Positions 33,477 to 40,906 of a DNA stretch of 64,000 nucleotides are shown in pieces. A program made the translations under genes and the position numbers. Origin of the DNA: Neolewinella maritima (GTDB lineage Bacteria > Bacteroidota > Bacteroidia > Chitinophagales > Saprospiraceae). Under the pieces are notes generated by a model, which had not been told where the DNA came from, made no database searches, and saw only the letters and a program-made list of their open reading frames with translations. Position 1 is the first letter of the stretch; each line of letters begins with the position of its first letter. The DNA lies in the NCBI RefSeq assembly GCF_923081025.1, contig NZ_CAKLPZ010000002.1:682001-746000 (forward strand). The letters are read 5' to 3'.

Positions 33477-34289
33477 ATGAGGACACAAAAGCTGAACAAC
33501 GGATTGGAGATGCCCGTGCTGGGGCTGGGCGTATGGCAGAGCGATAACGGACAGGAAACCGTCAATGCCATTCACTGGGCCTTCGATGCCGGCTACCGCC
33601 ACATCGACACTGCCCGCATCTATAAGAACGAAGAGGCCGTGGGGAAGGCGCTTGCCACCGCGACGGTGCCCCGCGACCAGGTGTGGCTGACCACCAAAAT
33701 ATGGAATGACGATATCCGGCAGGCCCGCACGACGGCGGCCCTGGAGGAAAGTCTGGAGCGGCTGCAGACCGACTACGTAGATCTGCTGCTCCTGCACTGG
33801 CCGGTAGACGGCAGTACCCGGGCGTGGCAGGAACTGGAGCAGGCGGTAGCTGCCGGCAAGGTGTGCAGCATCGGACTAAGCAACTTCATGGACGATCAGC
33901 TGCAGGATATTCTCAATGCCGGGAACATAGTGCCGGCCGTCAATCAGATCGAGTATCACCCCTACCTCGTGCAGGCCGAGGCGATCTCCGCCTGCGATGC
34001 GCACGATATCGCCATTACGGCCTGGAGCCCACTCATGCAGGGTACGTTTCTGGAGGAGCCACTATTCGCCGAGATCGCGGAGGACTACGGTAAGACAGCC
34101 GCCCAGGTGGTCCTGCGCTGGTGCCTGCAGAACGACATTATCGTAATTCCTAAGAGTGTACACCAAAAGCGAATCATCGAAAATGGTGACCTATTCGACT
34201 TCGAACTGACGGAGAAAGATATGCAGCGGATCGACCAGTTGGAGCGGGGCAAGCGTCTCGGCCCCGATCCACATGACTTCGATTTTTAG
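33477..34289 (+). CDS. aldo/keto reductase
   Basis: A 270-residue NADPH-dependent reductase of the AKR5-type. Catalytic tetrad: Asp44 and Tyr49 (RHIDTARIYKNE), Lys74 (LTTKIW), His107 (LLLHWP). Other family sequence: IGLSNFMDDQLQDIL, VNQIEYHPYLVQ, AWSPLMQG and IVIPKSVHQKRIIEN for the nucleotide phosphate. It likely reduces aldehydes or keto acids such as 2,5-diketo-D-gluconate-type substrates. The ATG at 33477 gives the normal start; the frame runs back into the SDR gene without family sequence. Confidence 0.92.
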   Translation: MRTQKLNNGLEMPVLGLGVWQSDNGQETVNAIHWAFDAGYRHIDTARIYKNEEAVGKALATATVPRDQVWLTTKIWNDDIRQARTTAALEESLERLQTDYVDLLLLHWPVDGSTRAWQELEQAVAAGKVCSIGLSNFMDDQLQDILNAGNIVPAVNQIEYHPYLVQAEAISACDAHDIAITAWSPLMQGTFLEEPLFAEIAEDYGKTAAQVVLRWCLQNDIIVIPKSVHQKRIIENGDLFDFELTEKDMQRIDQLERGKRLGPDPHDFDF

Positions 34290-34399
34290 GAGAGGGAGCG
34301 TCTGAATGCCCGGCGGGACTATGTAGTGGTGGAAAGAGCCGGACGAACATCGCGGCCCCAGCTGACATGTTCATGACGTAACCCACACCTCCACGCAGT

Positions 34400-34993
34400 T
34401 TGACGAAGTCTCATTTTTCTGTTATATGGTCTGCCCTTGTCGGTGGGCTACTTTCGGCGGTGGTCATCTTTGCGGGTACACAGTTGCTGGGGTTCATCTC
34501 GGATGCCGAGGCGATCGAGAACCTCCGGGAGATCCGGCCTACGCTGCGGTTTACGGCTAGTGGGGCGATAACGGCTACTGCTACCGTACTGGCCCTCATG
34601 CTCACCTTGCTTTCCTTCAGTCAGAACGCGGATCGCAAACTGCGGGGCTACCATTACGATCGCATCTGGTGGATCGCCCGCTTTTCGGCCGGTGTATTCA
34701 TCGCCGCCTTGCTGCTGCTCATGATGTTGAACGTGCCCATCAACAATGCAGAGGAGACGCTCGCCGGGGCCTATAAGACGGTCTACTTTGTCCTGCTGAT
34801 CTATGCCGCGCTGATCGGCGGCTCTCTGATCACGATCATCTTGCTACTGTACCAGGCGGCGCGAGACATAATCGTTATCGCCCATCCGGACCGTACGGCC
34901 TCGGGGCTATACGCCGACGAGATGACGGACGAAGAGCATCAGACCAAACGCGAGCGCGAACGGATGCGCCCTACGGAGGAAAGCAGCTCGTAG
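34400..34993 (+). CDS. hypothetical membrane protein with four predicted helices
   Basis: A 197-residue membrane protein, not recognised. Four hydrophobic spans are seen: VIWSALVGGLLSAVVIFAG, ASGAITATATVLALMLTLLSF, WIARFSAGVFIAALLLLMML and TVYFVLLIYAALIGGSLITIILLLY, then a charged cytoplasmic tail (DEEHQTKRERERMRP). After an in-frame TAA at 34379, TTG at 34400 is the only possible start that keeps the first helix, so TTG initiation is likely. No neighbour gives a clue to function. Confidence 0.65.
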   Translation: MTKSHFSVIWSALVGGLLSAVVIFAGTQLLGFISDAEAIENLREIRPTLRFTASGAITATATVLALMLTLLSFSQNADRKLRGYHYDRIWWIARFSAGVFIAALLLLMMLNVPINNAEETLAGAYKTVYFVLLIYAALIGGSLITIILLLYQAARDIIVIAHPDRTASGLYADEMTDEEHQTKRERERMRPTEESSS

Positions 34994-35131
34994 CCGCTGA
35001 CGACCGTACGTCTAAGCCAACATTTTTACGTTATTTGCCGGAGTACCGCCGACCGCCTCACCACCCACGAACCCAAGTGGTGCCTCCACGTTAGCCGTAT
35101 AGCGGGCTTCGTACGTGCGGAACCGTTGATC

Positions 35132-36463
35132 ATGACACAACATAAAACTCCCTACCCCTTAATGGAAGCCCTTAAACAGAAATTCGCCAATAAAGCCCTC
35201 CCCCTATACCAAGAACTACGCGCGGCCAGTAAGGAACACGGAGATATCAAAGTAGATGAGGTAAAATTGTCGCAAGTCCTGGGTGGCGCCCGCGGGATCA
35301 AGATGATGCTCTGGGAGACCAGCCAGCTCGATGCCAACAAGGGCATCCGCTTCCGGGGCTATTCGATACCCGAGATCAAAGAACTATTGCCCAGCGGCCC
35401 CCAGGGCGAGCCACTGCCGGAGGGACTGTTTTGGCTGATGCTGACGGATGAAATTCCCTCCGCCGATGAAGTAAAGCAACTGACGGCCGAATGGCACCGT
35501 CGTGCTGACGTACCCCAGCAGGTATTCACTACCCTAGACAGTATGCCGGCGGATACCCACCCCATGACCCAGTTCACGATCGGGGTGATGGCGATGCAGT
35601 CCGATAGCGTCTTCTCCCGGCGCTACGCCGAGGGCCTACCTAAATCAGAGTACTGGGATGCGGTGTACGAAGACAGCATGAACCTGATCGCCCGTCTGCC
35701 CCGCGTGGCTGCCTACATCTACCGGCGGGCCTTCAAGGACGGCCAGCACATCGAGCCCGATACCAGCCTCGACTACAGTGCCAACTATGCCCACATGCTG
35801 GGTAGCGACGACAAGGACTTCCGCAGCCTGATGCGTCTATACCTGACCATCCACGCGGACCACGAGGGAGGTAATGCCTCGGCCCATACCGTGAACCTGG
35901 TAAGCTCTACGCTCAGTGATCCTTACCTGGCCTTCTCCGCCGGGATGAACGCCCTGGCCGGCCCCCTGCACGGACTGGCCAATCAGGAGGTGATCAAGTG
36001 GATCTTCGAAATGATCGACAGCCTGGGGACCAAGACGCCTACCAAGGAGCAGATCGCCGACTACGTACAGCAGACACTAGACGAAGGGAAGGTCATTCCG
36101 GGTTACGGACACGCCGTGCTGCGTGAGCCCGATCCCCGCTTCACCGCCCAGCGTCGCTTTGCCGAACAGTACATTACGGATAGTGACCTGATCACTACGG
36201 TGTGGAAGATCTTCGACGTAGTGCCCCCGATCCTGCAGAGCCTCGGCAAGGTGAAGAATCCCTGGCCAAACGTCGATGCCCACTCCGGTGCACTGCTGGT
36301 CCACTACGGCTTCAGTGAGTTCAGCTACTATACGGTGCTATTCGGCGTGAGCCGGGCGTTCGGCGTACTGGCCGCGGGCATCTGGAGCCGTGCCCTGGGT
36401 ATGCCCCTGGAACGGCCTAAGTCGGTGACCAGTGACTGGGTCCGCCAACAACTTCCTAACTAA
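35132..36463 (+). CDS. gltA: citrate synthase, eukaryotic-type
   Basis: A 443-residue enzyme that condenses oxaloacetate with acetyl-CoA at the entry of the TCA cycle. The opening (LMEALKQKFANKALPLYQELRAAS) and the conserved region GGARGIKMMLWETSQLDANKGIRFRGYSIPE belong to the mitochondrial-like form. Catalytic histidines appear in DHEGGNASAHTVNL and GYGHAVLRE, with the aspartate in NVDAHSGALLVHYGF. ATG 35132 (MTQHKTPYPL) is chosen; a TTG two codons earlier is less likely. It is followed after 17 bp by gcvH, suggesting one transcript. Confidence 0.93.
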   Translation: MTQHKTPYPLMEALKQKFANKALPLYQELRAASKEHGDIKVDEVKLSQVLGGARGIKMMLWETSQLDANKGIRFRGYSIPEIKELLPSGPQGEPLPEGLFWLMLTDEIPSADEVKQLTAEWHRRADVPQQVFTTLDSMPADTHPMTQFTIGVMAMQSDSVFSRRYAEGLPKSEYWDAVYEDSMNLIARLPRVAAYIYRRAFKDGQHIEPDTSLDYSANYAHMLGSDDKDFRSLMRLYLTIHADHEGGNASAHTVNLVSSTLSDPYLAFSAGMNALAGPLHGLANQEVIKWIFEMIDSLGTKTPTKEQIADYVQQTLDEGKVIPGYGHAVLREPDPRFTAQRRFAEQYITDSDLITTVWKIFDVVPPILQSLGKVKNPWPNVDAHSGALLVHYGFSEFSYYTVLFGVSRAFGVLAAGIWSRALGMPLERPKSVTSDWVRQQLPN

Positions 36464-36480
36464 TCATCAAGCATTTACGC

Positions 36481-36870
36481 ATGAACGTACCCGCTAATCT
36501 CTTCTACACCGAAGAGCATGAATGGATCCTCTTTGAGGGTACTACCGCCACCATCGGCATCACCGACTTTGCACAGGAACAGCTCGATGAGCTGGTCTAC
36601 GTAGAGGTGGATACCGTTGGCGAGCAACTGAGCCGCAACGAAGTGTTCGGCACCGTAGAAGCGGTCAAAACTACCAGTGACCTGTTCATGCCCATCTCGG
36701 GTACGGTACTGGAGTTCAATAAAGAACTGGACGAAAACGAGGGGGATAACCCCACGCTGGTCAACGAAGACGCGTACGGCAAGGGGTGGATCGTGAAGGT
36801 GACGCCAGACGACCCGGACGACCGGGAGGGGCTGCTTGATGCGGAGGCCTACGCGAAACTTATTTCGTAA
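36481..36870 (+). CDS. gcvH: glycine cleavage system H protein
   Basis: A 129-residue lipoyl carrier protein that shuttles the aminomethyl group between the P, T and L proteins of glycine breakdown. The lipoylated lysine is Lys63 in FGTVEAVKTTSDL. Surrounding sequence (FYTEEHEWILFEG, IGITDFAQEQLDELVYVEVDTVG, VNEDAYGKGWIVKVTP) is canonical. It sits 17 bp after the citrate synthase gene and 5 bp before the VanZ-like gene; gcvT and gcvP are not in the window. Confidence 0.94.
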   Translation: MNVPANLFYTEEHEWILFEGTTATIGITDFAQEQLDELVYVEVDTVGEQLSRNEVFGTVEAVKTTSDLFMPISGTVLEFNKELDENEGDNPTLVNEDAYGKGWIVKVTPDDPDDREGLLDAEAYAKLIS

Positions 36871-36875
36871 AAAAG

Positions 36876-37310
36876 ATGGGGCAACCACCAAAAGCCGCTA
36901 CCCGGGCATCTTTCGGTCGCGGACTCGGCGTACAACGGTTGCTGAGTCTGGCGTACGCAGTCTTTTTATCCGTAGTGAGTTTAGCTCCAGGACAGCGGAT
37001 TCCTAAAATTTTTGACTGGAGTACCTTATTTTCGCCGGACAAGCTTGCACATTTTGGCGCGTACGCCATTTTTGCAGTATTATTGTCTTTCTCGATCGGC
37101 TCTCCGTCGGTGCTCAGACGTACGGCAACGGCCGTGGTCGCAGCTACGCTCTTCGGGGTGCTGATGGAGGTGCTCCAGGGAGTTATCGGCACGGGCCGAG
37201 ATTTTGACCCCGTCGATATGGTAGCGAACCTGCTGGGTGCCGTACTTGGCGGCATCGCTTACCTGCTCTTAACTATTTTACTCCACCGCCTTGCTTCGGC
37301 ACGGCCGTAA
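36876..37310 (+). CDS. VanZ family membrane protein
   Basis: A 144-residue membrane protein with three or four helices (RLLSLAYAVFLSVVSLAPGQ, KLAHFGAYAIFAVLLSFSIG, TAVVAATLFGVLMEVLQ, MVANLLGAVLGGIAYLLLTIL). The DKLAHFGAYAIFA and GVLMEVLQ motifs are those of the VanZ family; members range from teicoplanin resistance proteins to unknown envelope proteins. There is no vancomycin cluster here, so a resistance role is not implied. It starts 5 bp after gcvH and ends 26 bp before tonB. Confidence 0.8.
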   Translation: MGQPPKAATRASFGRGLGVQRLLSLAYAVFLSVVSLAPGQRIPKIFDWSTLFSPDKLAHFGAYAIFAVLLSFSIGSPSVLRRTATAVVAATLFGVLMEVLQGVIGTGRDFDPVDMVANLLGAVLGGIAYLLLTILLHRLASARP

Positions 37311-37336
37311 CGATAAACGTTTTTAACTAGTTTGCC

Positions 37337-38275
37337 ATGAACACTAACTTCTCTATCGGAGGTAGTACCCTGGCGATCATCTTCGCAGTGATTCTGCTCC
37401 TGTTCATCGGTCTCATCGTCTTGATGCGGAACGTGTACAAGACACGCACTGAAAAGGGGATTGCCGGCGAGTACGCCGAAGATGCCAAAGCCAACAACTC
37501 GTACATCGAAAACCGGGCCAAGTACGAGCGCGTCGACGTGTTCGGACTGAGCTCGACCTTCTTTAACTTCGGTCTGGCCCTGGCCGTGGGCATTTCCCTG
37601 CTCGCCTTTGCCTGGACGCAGTACTCCGCCGAGATCGTGATCCCCGAAGGAGCCCTCGAACTCGATGAGGAGATCGAAATGGAGCCACCCCGGACCGCCG
37701 AGCCACCCCCTCCCCCCCCACCACCGCCACCCCCCGTCATCGAGGAAGTACCGGAAGAGGAACTGATCGAGGAAGATCCCCCCGAATTCGAGGATACCTC
37801 CATCGACGAGAACACCGTCATGGATGAGGCCCCACCGGAAGTGAAGGAAGATAAGGCGCCGCCTCCCCCCCCACCGCCGCCGCCACCACCCCCCGCCCCC
37901 GAAGTGGAGGAGATCTTTAAGGTCGTAGAGCAGATGCCGCTCTTCCCCGGCTGTGATGATCTGGGCGCATATGCAGAGAAGAAAGCTTGTGCGGATAAGA
38001 AGATGCTGGAATTCATTTACGGCAACATCAAGTATCCCGCCATTGCCCGTGAGAACGGTGTAGAGGGTATGGCCGTAGTCTCCTTCGTAGTTGAGAAAGA
38101 CGGTACCGTAACGGATGCGAAAGTCGTGCGGAACCCCGGTGCCAAGACCGGCGAGGAAGCCCTCCGCGTAGTGAATCTGATGAACAGCGAAGGACTCAAG
38201 TGGAGCCCCGGTAAGCAGGGTGGACGTAACGTTCGTGTACAGTTCAACCTGCCCGTGAAGTTCAAGCTCGAGTAG
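37337..38275 (+). CDS. tonB: energy transducer TonB with an extra N-terminal membrane segment
   Basis: A 312-residue TonB-type protein passing proton-motive force to outer-membrane receptors. The C-terminal TonB domain (IKYPAIARENGVEGMAVVSF, then DGTVTDAKVVRNPG) is preceded by FPGCDDLGAYAEKKACADKKM, a Bacteroidota-typical linker with two cysteines. Two proline runs (residues ~120-135 and ~175-190) separated by acidic sequence span the periplasm. Two membrane segments are visible: LAIIFAVILLLFIGLIVLM near residues 11-30 and FNFGLALAVGISLLAFAW near 76-94; classic TonB has one. A hairpin terminator follows. No exbB/exbD gene is adjacent. Confidence 0.9.
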   Translation: MNTNFSIGGSTLAIIFAVILLLFIGLIVLMRNVYKTRTEKGIAGEYAEDAKANNSYIENRAKYERVDVFGLSSTFFNFGLALAVGISLLAFAWTQYSAEIVIPEGALELDEEIEMEPPRTAEPPPPPPPPPPPVIEEVPEEELIEEDPPEFEDTSIDENTVMDEAPPEVKEDKAPPPPPPPPPPPPAPEVEEIFKVVEQMPLFPGCDDLGAYAEKKACADKKMLEFIYGNIKYPAIARENGVEGMAVVSFVVEKDGTVTDAKVVRNPGAKTGEEALRVVNLMNSEGLKWSPGKQGGRNVRVQFNLPVKFKLE

Positions 38276-38295
38276 TACCGACCTTACACGGTTGA

Positions 38296-38331
38296 AAAAG
38301 CCGCTGCCCCATTCCGGGGGCAGCGGCTTTT
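38296..38331 (+). terminator. terminator after tonB
   Basis: A 15-bp perfect inverted repeat (AAAAGCCGCTGCCCC and its complement) around a short loop, ending in TTTT, 20 bp beyond the tonB stop. Confidence 0.85.
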
Positions 38332-38404
38332 CTATTGTCCCATCGATCGGGTCCCGCTGAATGGTCTTGCCGAAGTACGAAAGGTTACATTCGTACAAAA
38401 GATA

Positions 38405-38959
38405 ATGCGGATCGCCTACCTCCTCTATGACGACCTCACGTTGCTCGACTTCGTAGGCTTCTACGATCCCATCAGCCGCCTCCGTACGCAGGGCTTCCTG
38501 CCCGATTTAGCGTGGCACCTATGCGGGCGCAGCGCTACCGTACACGATAACTTCGGGCTGCGCCTTACCGTAGATCGGATCACGCCGGACCTCTCGGGCT
38601 ACGATCTAGTTTACATTCCCGGTGGGTTCGGAAGCAGGCCGCTGATGAACGATCAGCAGTTCCTGGACTGGTTGCGTACGGCGACTGCCGTGCCGTACAT
38701 AGTCTCCGTCTGTACCGGTAGCCTACTGCTGGGTGCGGCCGGTCTGCTGAAGGGTAGACGAGCCACCACGCACTTCGATGCGTACGATACACTGGCCCCC
38801 TACGTAAGTGAGGTCGTGCCGGAGCGCATCGTCACCGATGGGAACGTCATCACCGGGGGAGCCGTGGCTACGGCGCTCGACCTGGGACTTCACGTATGCG
38901 AACTACTAGCCGGAAAAGATGCCGCCGGGGCGATTCGCAGTAGTATGAGTTACCACTGA
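38405..38959 (+). CDS. DJ-1/PfpI family protein (isonitrile hydratase-like)
   Basis: A 184-residue class I glutamine-amidotransferase-like protein. The nucleophile elbow is the cysteine of VSVCTGSLLLGAAGLLKGRRATTHFD; the pattern with TTHF following is that of isonitrile hydratase InhA and AraC-fused DJ-1 proteins. IPGGFGSRPL provides the conserved loop before it. It is stand-alone, without an HTH domain. Activity could be isonitrile hydration or glyoxal detoxification; sequence alone does not decide. A TACATTCG element 12 bp before the ATG is a 7-of-8 -7 candidate. Confidence 0.87.
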   Translation: MRIAYLLYDDLTLLDFVGFYDPISRLRTQGFLPDLAWHLCGRSATVHDNFGLRLTVDRITPDLSGYDLVYIPGGFGSRPLMNDQQFLDWLRTATAVPYIVSVCTGSLLLGAAGLLKGRRATTHFDAYDTLAPYVSEVVPERIVTDGNVITGGAVATALDLGLHVCELLAGKDAAGAIRSSMSYH

Positions 38960-38964
38960 TCCCT

Positions 38965-38972
38965 TACCTTTC
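38965..38972 (+). promoter_or_regulatory. possible -7 element for tRNA-Pro
   Basis: TACCTTTC (7 of 8 to TAnnTTTG) ends 9 bp before the mature tRNA 5' end, the same layout as for tRNA-Ser in this window. Confidence 0.35.
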
Positions 38973-38981
38973 GTATGCCTA

Positions 38982-39055
38982 CGGGATGTAGCGCAGCCCG
39001 GTAGCGCACGTCGTTCGGGACGACGAGGCCGCTGGTTCGAATCCAGTCATCCCGA
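38982..39055 (+). tRNA. tRNA-Pro, anticodon CGG
   Basis: A 74-nt gene. Acceptor stem CGGGATG/CATCCCG with discriminator A, anticodon stem CGTCG/CGACG with loop TTCGGGA (anticodon CGG, decoding CCG), T arm CTGG-TTCGAAT-CCAG. CCA is not encoded. It lies in the gap between the DJ-1/PfpI gene and the convergent SLC13 gene. Confidence 0.95.
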
Positions 39056-39088
39056 CCCATTCGCTGCACCTGCGGCCCCGCCCCCGGA

Positions 39089-40885
39089 TCACATATCGAA
39101 CAGCAGGGGGACGAGCAGCGACGTAGCCAGCCAGAACATCAGACTCAGGGGCGCGCCGATACGCGTGAAGTCCAAAAATTTGTAGCGGCCGGCACTGTAC
39201 ACCATGGCGTTGGTCTGATACCCCACGGGCGTCATGAAGCTGGCGGAGGCCGCGATGGCTACCGTGACCAGCAGCGGCATGGGATCTATGCCCAGTTGGG
39301 TGGCGCAGGCCAGCGCTACCGGAGCTAGCAGGGCGGCCGTAGCGTTGTTGCTCATCACTTCGGTCAGGAGGTTGGTGGCCAGGTAGAGTCCGGCGACCAG
39401 GGCAAAGGGGCCCCAGGCGGACACGGAGCCCGTCAGTAGTCCGGCGATGTCGGCATCCAGGCCGCTATTACTCATGGCGCGGCCCAGGCTCAGGGCGCCG
39501 GCGAGGAGGAAAACGATCTTCCAGTCGATGGATTCGTAGGCTTCCGCCATAGTGAGCATGCGGCTGACGACCAGTACGCAGACCCCGGCCAGGGCGGCGA
39601 TACTGATGGGAAGCAGGCCGCTGGTCGCCAGTGCGATCACCACGGCGATGAGCAGGGTGACGAAGTAGAAGCGCCCGCGCTTGAAGTCGGTGATCGCGTC
39701 GCTGGACAGCAGGATGAAGGGGCTGTCCTGCTGCTGTTCGATGCGCTGTAGCTCATGCAGGTAGTGGGACTTCACCTCGGCCAGGATAACGTCGCCGGGT
39801 GTGAGGGCTAACTGGTACAACTTCTCGTGTAGCGTCTCCTCGCGTTGGCGGATGGCTAGGGGCACGGCCCGGTAGCTGCGCCGAAAGTCGACTTCCCGTA
39901 GGGTTTTGCCCACAAACTCCGAGTTTGGTGTCACGACCATTTCGACCAGGCTACTGTTGTCGCGCTGTAGTCCGGTACCCATCAGGCGTACACTGCCTGC
40001 GTTGTCTACGAGCCGTACCCAGTCCTTGAGGTTCAGGATCTTGGTGCGGTCACAGCGCACCTTGAGGGTGTCACCGGTGACCAGCCGGAAGTCACCTGGG
40101 GGGAGTACAAAGGTCTGCTCCGTTCGGCGCACTTCGATGATGTCCATGTCCAGCTCCCGCACGAAGGGGGAGTCCATGATCCGCTTACCCGCCAGATCGG
40201 GGTGGTCGAGAATGACGATCTCCGCCATATAGTCGTGTAGGGCGAATTTATCGGCCAGGTCATCGTCCCCCTCCCGGTCGGGTAGTAGCCGGCTACCGAA
40301 GTAAGTGAGGTAAAGCACCCCGATACCGAGCAGGATGAGGCCTACCGGCGCCAGGGTGAACATCGCGAAGCCGGGACTGCCGTGCGCGATGGCTATCCCG
40401 CTGACCAAAATATTAGTGGACGTGCCGATGAGGGTGCACATTCCACCCAGGATGCTGGCGAAGGAGAGGGGGATCAGTAGCTTTGATGCCTTGATCTTGG
40501 CGGTGGCCGCGATGCGGTGCACCACGGGAATGAAGACGGCCACTACCGGCGTATTATTGATAAAGGCTGAGCACAGGGCTACGACCAGTAAGAGGAAGAG
40601 CATCGCCTTACGCGGTTGCCGGCGGAAACGCCCCGCTAACAAGCCAGCTACCTGTTGTAGGGCGCCGGTCTTAAGCAGCGCCGCCGATAGCACGAACATG
40701 AAGGCCACCGTGAGCGTGGCTTCGTTGCTGAAGCCCGCCAGACCCTCCTGCGGGGAGATCACTCCACTGATCACCAGGGCTACGACCAGTAACATGGCAA
40801 TGACATCGACGGTCAGCCATTCGGTGACGAACAGCACGATCGCCGCAAAGGCAATGAGCAGCGTAAGTACGGCGGGGCTTAGCAT
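39089..40885 (-). CDS. SLC13 family permease with TrkA-C (RCK) domains
   Basis: A 598-residue inner-membrane transporter of the divalent anion/sodium symporter group. The first half has CitT-like helices (LTLLIAFAAIVLFVTEWLTVD, AFINNTPVVAVFIPVV, LLIPLSFASILGGMCTLIGTSTNILVSG). A central soluble section of ~200 residues carries two TrkA-C domains (LRVTGDTLKVRC-like repeats around residues 210-400). The C-terminal half repeats the helices, with NNATAALLAPVALA and GYQTNAMVYSAGRYKFLDFTRIG. Cargo could be sulfate, dicarboxylates or citrate; undecided. It follows the M1 gene by 21 bp on the same strand. Confidence 0.88.
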   Translation of the reverse strand: MLSPAVLTLLIAFAAIVLFVTEWLTVDVIAMLLVVALVISGVISPQEGLAGFSNEATLTVAFMFVLSAALLKTGALQQVAGLLAGRFRRQPRKAMLFLLLVVALCSAFINNTPVVAVFIPVVHRIAATAKIKASKLLIPLSFASILGGMCTLIGTSTNILVSGIAIAHGSPGFAMFTLAPVGLILLGIGVLYLTYFGSRLLPDREGDDDLADKFALHDYMAEIVILDHPDLAGKRIMDSPFVRELDMDIIEVRRTEQTFVLPPGDFRLVTGDTLKVRCDRTKILNLKDWVRLVDNAGSVRLMGTGLQRDNSSLVEMVVTPNSEFVGKTLREVDFRRSYRAVPLAIRQREETLHEKLYQLALTPGDVILAEVKSHYLHELQRIEQQQDSPFILLSSDAITDFKRGRFYFVTLLIAVVIALATSGLLPISIAALAGVCVLVVSRMLTMAEAYESIDWKIVFLLAGALSLGRAMSNSGLDADIAGLLTGSVSAWGPFALVAGLYLATNLLTEVMSNNATAALLAPVALACATQLGIDPMPLLVTVAIAASASFMTPVGYQTNAMVYSAGRYKFLDFTRIGAPLSLMFWLATSLLVPLLFDM

Positions 40886-40906
40886 ATGGAGCCCGCGAAG
40901 ATAGAG

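Noticed and set aside
36876-37310. Vancomycin/teicoplanin resistance from the VanZ match
   Set aside because: VanZ is a broad family; no vanHAX or regulator genes are present.
37259-38398. 379-residue reverse frame opposite tonB
   Set aside because: Its Gly/Trp/Arg-rich core is the complement of the proline codons; it spans the tonB terminator and has no domain pattern.
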